This document shows, one piece after another, positions 48,220 to 56,355 of a stretch of DNA of 64,000 bases. Numbering within the stretch: the first letter of the stretch is position 1; the number at the start of each line of letters is the position of its first letter. The notes under the pieces are model-generated. The model saw only the letters and a program-made list of their open reading frames with translations. It made no database searches and was not told where the DNA came from. The translations under genes were made by a program, and so were the position numbers. This DNA is from Bradyrhizobium arachidis (GTDB lineage Bacteria > Pseudomonadota > Alphaproteobacteria > Rhizobiales > Xanthobacteraceae), in contig NZ_CP030050.1 of the NCBI RefSeq assembly GCF_015291705.1, positions 6,076,001 to 6,140,000 on the forward strand. The letters are read 5' to 3'.

Positions 48220-49905
48220 TCACCTTACGGTGGTCACGCGCAGGATCTCGGCCGCCGAGGTCATGCCCGACAGGCATTTGGCAAGGCCATCCTCGATCAT
48301 CGTCGTCATGCCGTTGCGGATGGCGACCTTGTCGATGGATTCCCAGTCGGACTTCTCATCGAGCAGCGAGCGCACTTCCTCGTTCATCTCCAGCACCTCG
48401 AACACACCGATACGGCCGCGGTAACCGACGCCGCCGCAGCGTTCGCATCCGGCGGGCTCGAAGATAGTGTTGCCGACCGCAAGGCCGACCGCGGTGTAAC
48501 GCGGGTCCGCCTCGACGTCGGCCTGGCTCAACGGCCGGCTGGTCTTGCAACGGTCGCAGAGCTGGCGCACCAGGCGCTGCGCGATCACCGCGCGGAGCGT
48601 CGAGCGCAGCAGGAACGCCTCGACACCGAGATCGAGAAGGCGCGGGACGGCCGCAGCCGCCGTCTCCGTGTGCAACGTGGTGAGCACGAGATGGCCGGTG
48701 AGCGCAGCGTGGATGGCGACGTGGGCCGTCTCGGAGTCGCGGACCTCGCCGACCATGATCACATCAGGGTCCTGGCGCACGAACGAGCGCAGCGCGGTGG
48801 CGAAGGTCAGCCCGATCGACGGCTTGGCCTGGGACTGGCAGATGCCCGGAATCTCGTATTCGACGGGGTCCTCGATCGTCAGGATCTTGCGGGTAGGCTC
48901 ATTGAGCAGCGACAGGACCGTTGCGAGCGTCGTCGTCTTGCCGCTGCCGGTCGGGCCGGTGACGATGATCATGCCGTGCGGCAGCGCCAGCATGCGCCGC
49001 AATTTGCTCTGGTCGCCGGCAAGAAAACCGAGCTTGTCGATCGACAACAGGGCCCGGTCCCGCGGCAAGAGACGGATGACGGCGGACTCGCCGTGCTGTG
49101 TCGGCATGATCGCCACGCGAACGTCGATCTCCGAGCGCGCGGCCCGGACCCGCGCGCCACCGTCCTGCGGCAGACGACGCTCGGCGATGTTGAGACCGGC
49201 AAGGATCTTGATGCGGGAGATCACCGCCTGCGGCGGAACACCGTTGGGCGTCGCCACGTTGCGCAGCAGCCCATCGACGCGCATCCGCACGATCAGCGAC
49301 GTGCGGCCCGGCTCGATGTGGATATCACTGGCGCGCAGCTCCACCGCAGTCTCGAACATGTCGTTGACGGCCCGGACGACAGGGGCGCCACTCGCCAGGT
49401 CGCGCAGATTGTCGATGTCGTCGTCCTGAACGGTGGCGCTGACGGCGCTCTCGGCGCTGGCACTCTCCTCCTCGCCAAGGCGCTGGTCGAGCACGGTGGC
49501 GATATCCTCGAACGAGGCCACCTTGATCGTGGGCGGCGCGCCCAGCACGATTCCGGCCGCTTGAATGGAGGCACGGTCGGTCGGGTCGGCCACCACGAGG
49601 ACCGGCGATGCGCCGGCCGGCTGGCACGGGAACACGGCCATTTCCCGCAGGAAGCGGCGCGAGAACTGCTGCGACCTGGACTCCGCCGCCATCATGTCTT
49701 GAAGCGTCAGGCGCGGAAGCTCGAAGAAGAGCGCAACTTCGTCGGCAAACTCGCTGGCCGACAATTCGCTCATTTCCCACAGCTTGCGCAGGCCGCCTTC
49801 TGCAGGCCCGGACCCGTTCAGCCTGCCGAGCTTGTCCGCGTCCGCCTTCAGGCCGGCCGTTCGGCTGAAACGAGCTGCGAACTCATGCGCATTCGGGGAA
49901 GCCAT
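48220..49905 (-). CDS. gspE: T2SS assembly ATPase GspE
   Basis: 561 residues with an N1E domain (MSELSASEFADEVALFFELP, FPCQPAGASPVLVVADP), Walker A GPTGSGKTTT (317-326), Asp box ILTIEDPVEYEIPG, Walker B IMVGEVRDSETAHVAIHAAL and the His box GHLVLTTLHTETA. The zinc site is CDRC plus CERC. It powers pseudopilus assembly from the cytoplasm. It is the first gene of the minus-strand gsp operon and divergent from gspD. Confidence 0.97.
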   Translation of the reverse strand: MASPNAHEFAARFSRTAGLKADADKLGRLNGSGPAEGGLRKLWEMSELSASEFADEVALFFELPRLTLQDMMAAESRSQQFSRRFLREMAVFPCQPAGASPVLVVADPTDRASIQAAGIVLGAPPTIKVASFEDIATVLDQRLGEEESASAESAVSATVQDDDIDNLRDLASGAPVVRAVNDMFETAVELRASDIHIEPGRTSLIVRMRVDGLLRNVATPNGVPPQAVISRIKILAGLNIAERRLPQDGGARVRAARSEIDVRVAIMPTQHGESAVIRLLPRDRALLSIDKLGFLAGDQSKLRRMLALPHGMIIVTGPTGSGKTTTLATVLSLLNEPTRKILTIEDPVEYEIPGICQSQAKPSIGLTFATALRSFVRQDPDVIMVGEVRDSETAHVAIHAALTGHLVLTTLHTETAAAAVPRLLDLGVEAFLLRSTLRAVIAQRLVRQLCDRCKTSRPLSQADVEADPRYTAVGLAVGNTIFEPAGCERCGGVGYRGRIGVFEVLEMNEEVRSLLDEKSDWESIDKVAIRNGMTTMIEDGLAKCLSGMTSAAEILRVTTVR

Positions 49906-50210
49906 GAACGTCTACCGGAAAACTCTGACAGCCGCTCGAAGCGGCGAGCGCGCCGTTTACCGTACTTATTCGATTGGAAATGTGACGTTATGATCATCCA
50001 CATTATCAGCGCCGACGATTCACAACATAGGTGCAGTCGACAGCCTTGAAATTTCAGCGCGATTTCCGCGGATCTCAAACGCCGATAACATTCAGATTAC
50101 GATCGTCGCGTGACCACGCAACGTTTGTAACACATGGCTGTCACAGGAGAGAGTTAAGCAAACGGCATTCGGCTCGACCCACCTTAGAAGTGGCAACGGG
50201 CGGCGCGTGA
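49906..50210. promoter_or_regulatory. gspE-gspD divergent control region
   Basis: 305 bp. It contains an ATCATAACG-like element on minus (49986-49994) and CACATTATC on plus (49999-50007), separated by 4 bp. This is the same pair of elements as at 42311-42339. No gene is seen. Confidence 0.5.
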
Positions 50211-52595
50211 GTGAGGCAGTCGGTGAGCCGAACAGCATTCCAGATCGGCTTGTTTGTCCAATGCGCGATGATCTCGGTGCTGCTTGGATCTTGCAACACG
50301 GTGGGCAGCATCGCCGATGCTGACAACAACAGGGATCCTGACGTCTTCGACAAGGTGCGCTCGGTCGACCTGCTGCCGCGTTATCCGCAACAATTGCCGC
50401 AGCGGCAGCTCAGCACCGGTCCCAAGGCCAAGACTGCGATCTACGCCGCGGACCCCGGTGAAGATGCCGCGACGGCCACCTCGGCGCAGGCCGCAACGAC
50501 GAGTGCGGACAAGTTCGAGCTGAATTTCGACAATTCGCCGATCGCATCCGTCGCCAAGATCGTGCTCGGGGACATTCTCGGTGTCGGCTACGTCATCGAT
50601 CCCCGCGTCCAGGGCAATATCAGCCTTTCGTCGGGGCGGCCGATCCCGAAAACCGACGTCGTGTTCGCGCTAGAGAACGCCCTTCGCCTCGTCGGCGTCG
50701 CGCTGGTTCGTGACGATACCGGTTACCGCCTGATGCCCCAGGCCGACGCGGTCGGGGTCGGCACGGCGGATGCGGCCGATCGCATGACGCCCGGCTACGG
50801 CATCACCGTGGTGCCGCTGCAATATGTCTCGGCACAGACGGTCATCAAGCTGGTCGACAGCTTTGCCACCAAGCAGGGCATGATCCGCGCCGATACCAGC
50901 CGCAACCTCATCATGATCCAGGGCACCGGCAGTGAGCGCCGCAACGCGGTCGATCTCGTGCTCAGCTTCGACGCGGATTTCCTCAAGGGACAATCTGTCG
51001 GCATCTTCCCGGTGCAGAACAGCAATCCAGGCCCCATCATCGTCGAGCTCGAGAAGATCGTGGACTCCGGCGAAGGCGGGATGACGCAGAACCTCATCAA
51101 GTTCCAGTCAATCGCGCGCATGAACGCGGTGCTCGCCGTGACACGCAAGCCGGAATTGCTCCAGCGCGTCGAGACCTGGGTTCGCCGCCTCGATACGACC
51201 AACACGGGGCGATCCGCGGTTCACGTTTATCGCGTGAAGTTCGGCGATGCCAAGCAGATTGCACGGGTGCTGAACGACGTCTTCGGCGGCAGCAGCTCGT
51301 CGGGAGCCTCGTCATCGCCGCTGGACAGTCCGGCTGGACAGGTCGCACCCGGCTCCGGCGCGTCGGCAAGTTCGAGCGGCGGCTCCGCGCTCAACCGGCT
51401 CTCGGCTTCCCCTACGGGCCAGTCGTCGGGGTCAGGAGGGTTCGGATCGAGCGGACGCGGCTCCGGCAGCTCCGGCAGCGCAATGACAGCAGATGCCTCG
51501 TCCGGCAATCAGGCGAGCTACGGCGCGGGCTCGAGCGCGCAAGGCGGCGGCAGCCTGTTCGACAATTCCGCCTCGAGCCAGAGCGGAGGACGAGGAGGAC
51601 CCGGCGGAGCCGGTGTTCTCGACGGCGTTCGCATCACTGCCGACAGCGTCAACAACACGCTCCTGATCTATGCGAGCCAGGAACAGTACCGCACCATCGA
51701 ACAGACGATCAAGGAGGTCGACCAGCCCCAGCTTCAGGTGGCCATCGACGCCACCATCGCCGAGGTGACGCTGACCGACGATCTCCAATACGGCATCCAG
51801 TCCTACATCATGAGCCGCGATCTCGGTCTCAAGCCCAACACCGGATCGTTCGGCTACAACGGCGCAAGCGCAGTTGCCGCTGCGGCAACCGACGTGGTGC
51901 TTCAGCGCGCCATCCCCGGCTTCAACTTCCTGGTCGGCTCCGCGCAGACGCCGAGGGCGGTGCTCAATGCCCTGCACGCCATCACCGACGTCAAGGTGCT
52001 GTCGAATCCGTCCGTGGTCGTGATCGACAATCAGATTGCGACGCTCCAGGTCGGCGACGAGATTCCGATCCAGACCGGCAGCGCGACGGTCCTGACCGGC
52101 AGCAACACGATCGCCAACACGACGGACTATCGCAGCACCGGCATCATCCTGCGCGTCGTGCCGCGAATCAATGCCAACGGCAATGTCCGGCTCGACGTCG
52201 AGCAGGAGATCTCCAATCCCGTCAGCAATTCCTCGTCGGGCTCCTCCTCGACCTCGACCAATTCGCTGACCCCGACGGTGTCGACCCGCAAGGTGCGCAG
52301 CTCCGTCGCGGTCGCCAGCGGCCAGACGGTGCTGCTTGCAGGCCTGATCAGCGACAGCCAGACCAAGTCCCGTTCAGGAATTCCGGGGCTGGACCAGATT
52401 CCCGGGCTCGGCGAGGTCGTGTTCGGGCAGACCGACAAGCAGGTCAAGCGTACCGAGCTGATCATCTTCATCCGCCCGCAGATCATCCGCGACGGCGCCG
52501 ACGCGCACTTCGTCGCCGAGGAGCTGCGCACCAAGCTGCGCGGCACGATCAATGCGATCGGACCGAAGCAGACCGGCCCGACCACGTACCGCTGA
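50211..52595 (+). CDS. gspD: T2SS outer-membrane secretin GspD
   Basis: 794 residues. The N-terminus ends in a lipobox (ISVLLGSC, Cys28), so it may be a self-piloting lipoprotein. N0-N3 domains follow (FELNFDNSPIASVAKIVLGD, YGITVVPLQYVSAQTVIKLV). About residues 362-475 form a long Ser/Gly-rich insertion in the N3 region. The secretin core contains LLIYASQEQYRTIEQTIKEV, VGDEIPIQTGSATVLTGSN, LRVVPRINANGNVRLDVEQE and the VFGQTD..KRTELIIFIRPQII end. GTG 50211 or 50223 may be the start. It forms the outer-membrane exit pore. Confidence 0.96.
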   Translation: MRQSVSRTAFQIGLFVQCAMISVLLGSCNTVGSIADADNNRDPDVFDKVRSVDLLPRYPQQLPQRQLSTGPKAKTAIYAADPGEDAATATSAQAATTSADKFELNFDNSPIASVAKIVLGDILGVGYVIDPRVQGNISLSSGRPIPKTDVVFALENALRLVGVALVRDDTGYRLMPQADAVGVGTADAADRMTPGYGITVVPLQYVSAQTVIKLVDSFATKQGMIRADTSRNLIMIQGTGSERRNAVDLVLSFDADFLKGQSVGIFPVQNSNPGPIIVELEKIVDSGEGGMTQNLIKFQSIARMNAVLAVTRKPELLQRVETWVRRLDTTNTGRSAVHVYRVKFGDAKQIARVLNDVFGGSSSSGASSSPLDSPAGQVAPGSGASASSSGGSALNRLSASPTGQSSGSGGFGSSGRGSGSSGSAMTADASSGNQASYGAGSSAQGGGSLFDNSASSQSGGRGGPGGAGVLDGVRITADSVNNTLLIYASQEQYRTIEQTIKEVDQPQLQVAIDATIAEVTLTDDLQYGIQSYIMSRDLGLKPNTGSFGYNGASAVAAAATDVVLQRAIPGFNFLVGSAQTPRAVLNALHAITDVKVLSNPSVVVIDNQIATLQVGDEIPIQTGSATVLTGSNTIANTTDYRSTGIILRVVPRINANGNVRLDVEQEISNPVSNSSSGSSSTSTNSLTPTVSTRKVRSSVAVASGQTVLLAGLISDSQTKSRSGIPGLDQIPGLGEVVFGQTDKQVKRTELIIFIRPQIIRDGADAHFVAEELRTKLRGTINAIGPKQTGPTTYR

Positions 52596-52689
52596 GCCTC
52601 CGGCGGCCCAACTACCCTCCGTTCTAGCCAGCGCGAGCGAGATCATGTCGCAGTCGACGCTCACCCCACAGGGGTTTACCTCGCACATG

Positions 52690-52719
52690 CGTTATGTATA
52701 ACATAAAAATAACATAACG
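52690..52719. promoter_or_regulatory. Cluster of AACATAAC-type sites before the Hint-domain gene
   Basis: CGTTATGTA (52690-52698, reverse-orientation 8-of-9 match), AACATAAAA (52700-52708) and an exact AACATAACG (52711-52719) follow each other. TTATG and CATAA form inverted arms separated by 5 bp. This is the densest copy of the motif in the window and lies about 85 bp before the ATG at 52804. Confidence 0.55.
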
Positions 52720-52803
52720 AGACGGTAGCAACGCTACACGCATCATTTCCGGTTTGATCCGGAACGGACGATCGCGGTAAGCGGAATTTGGAGATGCGAA
52801 CGA

Positions 52804-53571
52804 ATGTCTCAGGCGGATCGAGCGAAGACCCCACCGAAAGCGATGACACGTCGCATGATTTTCGCCGCGGCGGCCGCACTTGCGGGCTGCGGGGTCGGGC
52901 CCGCCCGGGCCTATTACCACGGCAAGAACTGCTTCCTGAAAGGCACTGGGATCGCGACGCTCACGGGCGTTCGCAGGATCGAAGACCTCAGCGTGGGCGA
53001 TATCGTCCCGACCGCCTTCGGCGGAGCACGGCCGATCGAGTGGATCGGGCGATTTCGGCGGACCAGGCGCGATGCAAGCAGACCGTGGGACCAGCATGCG
53101 CGTCCCGTCCGCATCGCTCGGGGCGCGCTCGCGCCAAATGTCCCTTCGGCCGACCTGTTCGTGACCGGGGGGCATGCGTTGCTGATCGACGGCGTGTTGA
53201 TCCCGGCGGAGTGCCTGATCAACGACACCACGATCTCGCGCTACCCGGCTCATGAGCATGACGAACTGGAATTCTTCCATATCAAGCTCGATAGCCATGA
53301 TGTGATCTATGCCGAAGGCGCGCCCTGCGAGTCCCTGCTGCGCGTCGACGAAACCATGAGCAACGCGTCGAGCTATCTTCGCGAGCACGGGCAAACGCGG
53401 GACGAACACTGCGCGCCGATCGTCGGCAACGGCCTGCGGGCCCAGATCAAGACTGAGGTCAAAGGCCTGCTGTCGCCATCGCGGGGCGAGCGGCAATTGG
53501 ACCTGGTCCGCGCCCGGCTGGACGCCCGTGCGGCCGCCCTCGCCGCACAGCTGCCGGAAGCGGTAGCCTGA
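52804..53571 (+). CDS. Exported Hint (hedgehog/intein) domain protein
   Basis: 255 residues. The signal peptide (MIFAAAAALAGCGVGPARA) has an RR before it and a Cys that could be a lipobox. The Hint_2-type domain begins at Cys43 (NCFLKGTGIATLTG), with LSVGDIVPTAFGGARPIEWI, a VTGGHALLIDG block containing His124, then VLIPAECLINDTTIS. Unlike inteins there is no downstream extein or C-terminal Asn-nucleophile junction evident. The last ~60 residues are Arg/Ala-rich. Hint_2 domains are frequent at the ends of alphaproteobacterial secreted proteins; here the domain stands alone beside the T2SS, so it may be a T2SS substrate or processing factor. GGAG precedes the ATG. Confidence 0.85.
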   Translation: MSQADRAKTPPKAMTRRMIFAAAAALAGCGVGPARAYYHGKNCFLKGTGIATLTGVRRIEDLSVGDIVPTAFGGARPIEWIGRFRRTRRDASRPWDQHARPVRIARGALAPNVPSADLFVTGGHALLIDGVLIPAECLINDTTISRYPAHEHDELEFFHIKLDSHDVIYAEGAPCESLLRVDETMSNASSYLREHGQTRDEHCAPIVGNGLRAQIKTEVKGLLSPSRGERQLDLVRARLDARAAALAAQLPEAVA

Positions 53572-53589
53572 CATCGATCATAGACCGCC

Positions 53590-53610
53590 GGGGCCGCACT
53601 TTGCGGCCCC
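53590..53610 (+). terminator. Hairpin after the Hint-domain gene
   Basis: A perfect 8-bp GGGGCCGC/GCGGCCCC stem with loop ACTTT lies 18 bp after the stop codon. There is no following T-run, so termination is likely but not certain. Confidence 0.55.
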
Positions 53611-53874
53611 CTGATCGCGATGTGAGAGCCGCCCTCCGGCTGGCCGCCCGCCTGTGATTCCATGCCGGCCGACCAAGGCCCTCGGCGACGCCCAAGACCA
53701 ATGCAAGCTGTGAACCGACCCGGGATATCCTTGTGGATAGCCTGTGGAGAAGTCACGCCAAAGCGCACCCCGCCAACCCGGAAACATCAGTAATTTCAAA
53801 TGTTGTGCGCTCGGAGGGCTGCTTCGCTCAGATGTGAGGGTGGTCAAAATGAAAAACTGGCCTGTAAACCAGCG
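53611..53874. other. Intergenic stretch without a recognisable gene
   Basis: 264 bp between the Hint hairpin and the end of the SorC-type regulator. ORFs here are short and of antisense-like composition. Nothing structured was noticed. Confidence 0.4.
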
Positions 53875-54867
53875 CTATGTTTCGAGCAGCGCTCGAGCGA
53901 CTTGCTCGTCAGTGATCAGAACGTGACAGAGCTTGGCACGGATTCCGGCGCGGATGATGGCGAGCTTCTGGCGGCCGCCGGCGGCAAGCACGATCTGGGG
54001 GACCTTGAGAAGCTCTTTCAGCGGAGGATTGACCACGCGCGCTGCCAGATCATGGACAATCAACCCGCCCTCCGCATCGAGATAATGTCCGCAAATGTCG
54101 CCGACCGCCCCCGCATCGAGAAGCGATCGCCAAACTTTGGGATCAATGAGGCCATACTCCAGCGCCTTCGAGCTTTCGGACAAATCGACGGCTGCGAGCA
54201 GCGCCATATCGAGATGAGGAACCATCCCCAGCACAGTCTGCACTGGCCCGCTGGCGACGAACGCGTCCCTGAGCACTGCCGTGTCGGCGAACATCGGCGC
54301 GGTCACGTAATAGCACACCGCATCCAGAGCCCGCGCCATCATCGCTGCATTGTCGTATGGGTTGATGCGGGTGCTCTCTGCCAGCCCGCCGCATAAGAGT
54401 ACGACGCGATTGCCGCCGCCACACCGCCGCTGCAGGTTCTGCGCGGCCGCGTTGATCGTGCCGCCCCAGTTGATGCCGAGGGTGCCCGGCTCGGGCAAAT
54501 GCTCGGACACATAGTGGCCGGCTGCTGCGCCGATGATGGGCCGCGCGTCTCCTCCGTCGATTGGCGATGGCACGACGATCGCGCGACGCAGACCAAATCT
54601 CTCCACCAGGCCGCTTTCGAGCGCTCCAAAAGCGCTCACCCCACTGTTGATGGTGATCTGCACGAACCCCGTGTCGCGCGCCTCCGCCAGGAGGCGATTC
54701 ACACGCTTGCGGGTCAGCTGGAGGTGTTGGGCGATCGCATCCTGGGTTTGCCCCTCCTTGAAGTAGTGCCAGCAGACCCGCGCCATCAGCGCAGAGTCCG
54801 CGGTGTTCTCGTTTTCCGGTTTGTTGGATTGGTCCAGCACGTCCAGGCTCCCCGTTGCTCGATCCAT
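53875..54867 (-). CDS. SorC/DeoR-family sugar-responsive transcriptional regulator
   Basis: 330 residues from ATG 54867 (ATG 54882 and GTG 54909 are alternatives). The N-terminal helix-turn-helix is MARVCWHYFKEGQTQDAIAQ, then HLQLTRKRVNRLLAEARDTG. The rest is the SorC effector-binding domain (GTLGINWGGTINAAAQNL, VVLLCGGLAESTRINPYDNA, DICGHYLDAEG, VLAAGGRQKLAIIRAGI). Such regulators bind phosphorylated sugars or polyols. It is divergent from the phosphodiesterase-ABC operon and probably controls it, with the ligand derived from the imported compound. Confidence 0.9.
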   Translation of the reverse strand: MDRATGSLDVLDQSNKPENENTADSALMARVCWHYFKEGQTQDAIAQHLQLTRKRVNRLLAEARDTGFVQITINSGVSAFGALESGLVERFGLRRAIVVPSPIDGGDARPIIGAAAGHYVSEHLPEPGTLGINWGGTINAAAQNLQRRCGGGNRVVLLCGGLAESTRINPYDNAAMMARALDAVCYYVTAPMFADTAVLRDAFVASGPVQTVLGMVPHLDMALLAAVDLSESSKALEYGLIDPKVWRSLLDAGAVGDICGHYLDAEGGLIVHDLAARVVNPPLKELLKVPQIVLAAGGRQKLAIIRAGIRAKLCHVLITDEQVARALLET

Positions 54868-55080
54868 ATCGCAATTCTGCATTCGGCACAAATGTACCAA
54901 CGGTGTCACAAAAGCGTCGCCGGCCGCCGTTAGGAGTCCGAAGCAGGACCCCGCCTCCTCTCAGGCACGATGGAACGGCATGCAGCGTGGTGAACCGACG
55001 CCGATCCGGCCTGCTCAAAACACAAACCGAAAATTTTGCCGCTTGCGTCCCTTCGTGCCGCTCAACGTGAAAGCGTAAAC
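54868..55080. promoter_or_regulatory. Regulator / phosphodiesterase divergent promoter region
   Basis: 213 bp between divergent genes, where the SorC-type regulator is expected to bind. No clear palindrome was identified by eye. Confidence 0.35.
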
Positions 55081-56355
55081 ATGCGCCGCGCCATCCTCGT
55101 TGTCCTTGACGGCCTGCGCCGGGACTTCGTCGCCCCCGAGACCACACCGCATCTGGCCGCCTTCGCTGAACGCGCCGAGCAATTCTCGGCCTACAGCACG
55201 GTCTTTCCTTCATGCACGCGCGTGGTTTCGGCAAGTCTTGCCACCGGCTGCCTGCCGGCTCGCCACGGTCTCCAGGGCAACACCATGGTCCTCGTCGAGG
55301 ACGACCATCTTGTGCGTCACGACGCCGGTCGGCCGGATTTTCTCCAGCACAAAAGGCGTGTCACCGGATGCAGCCTTGCCGTTCCGACGCTTGCCGAGCG
55401 CCTGCGTGAGCATGGCGGTGCAGTGATCTACAGCAACGTGTCTCCTGGAGCGGCCTATGCTCACGATCCCGACGGCCACGGACGCATCTATCATCGCGCC
55501 GGCTCCTTTGGGCGAGGCCGGATTCCGTTGCCCGAAGCCGAACAGCTTCGCGTGACCCTGGACGTGGCTGGCGATCGGGCCATGACCGAACGCTTCATTG
55601 CCGAGGCTGTGCTGGTCCGGAATCCTCCTGCCCTCGCTCTGATGTGGCTGGGCGAACCCGACTCCTCGCAGCACGCACTGCCGCTGGGCTCGCCCGAACA
55701 TCTCGCCGTCGTGAAGGAAGCCGATCGGAACGCGAAGCGCGTCATGGACGCGGTGGCGCACCTGCCCGACCGCGATGACGTGCTCTTCCTGCTTGGATCC
55801 GACCACGGCCATCAGGTGGTGAGCGGCGTCATCCACATCGAGGCTGAGCTGGTCGCCGCAGGCCTCAAAGAAAGTCTCGATTCCGGCGACGTGGTGGTCG
55901 CCTCCAACGGCACGTCGGCACTTATCTACCTTCACCGCAACGCAGCCGGCCGCGAGGCGGCAATCACCGACTTTCTGGCGCGCCAGGACTGGGCCGGTGC
56001 TGTCCTGCCCAAGGCCGAGCTGCACCGTGTTGGGCAATCCGCCGATAACGGACTCGCCTGCGCTGTCGCCATGCGTGCGACCGACGCTCCCAATCGCTTC
56101 GGCGCTGTCGGGACCAGCTTTGCCGCCAAGCGTTCCGAAGGCAAGGAAGACGTGATCGGCGCGGGTCAGCATGGCGGGCTCGGCGCAGCGGAGCAGTCTC
56201 CCTTCCTCATGATCTCAGGGCCGGGCTTCTCGGCCGGAGCGGTGCGCTCCGAAGCAAGCTCGGTCATCGACATCGCGCCCACAATTCTCGCTCATCTTGG
56301 TCTGTCCGCCTCCGGGACGGACGGCAACGCGCTCCAGCGAGGCAGCCGTGGCTGA
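55081..56355 (+). CDS. Alkaline-phosphatase-superfamily phosphodiesterase / nucleotide pyrophosphatase
   Basis: 424 residues from ATG 55081. It starts AILVVLDGLRRDFV (metal Asp) and has the nucleophile region YSTVFPSCTRVVSASLATGC with a Ser/Thr at the active site. WLGEPDSSQHALPLGSPEH supplies a second metal set, LLGSDHGHQVVSG a third, and GAGQHGG the last His. This is the pattern of type I phosphodiesterases/nucleotide pyrophosphatases and phosphonoacetate hydrolase. No signal peptide is seen, so it is cytoplasmic. It overlaps the ABC ATPase gene by 8 bp, so it likely hydrolyses the imported substrate after uptake. The specific substrate is unknown. Confidence 0.88.
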   Translation: MRRAILVVLDGLRRDFVAPETTPHLAAFAERAEQFSAYSTVFPSCTRVVSASLATGCLPARHGLQGNTMVLVEDDHLVRHDAGRPDFLQHKRRVTGCSLAVPTLAERLREHGGAVIYSNVSPGAAYAHDPDGHGRIYHRAGSFGRGRIPLPEAEQLRVTLDVAGDRAMTERFIAEAVLVRNPPALALMWLGEPDSSQHALPLGSPEHLAVVKEADRNAKRVMDAVAHLPDRDDVLFLLGSDHGHQVVSGVIHIEAELVAAGLKESLDSGDVVVASNGTSALIYLHRNAAGREAAITDFLARQDWAGAVLPKAELHRVGQSADNGLACAVAMRATDAPNRFGAVGTSFAAKRSEGKEDVIGAGQHGGLGAAEQSPFLMISGPGFSAGAVRSEASSVIDIAPTILAHLGLSASGTDGNALQRGSRG

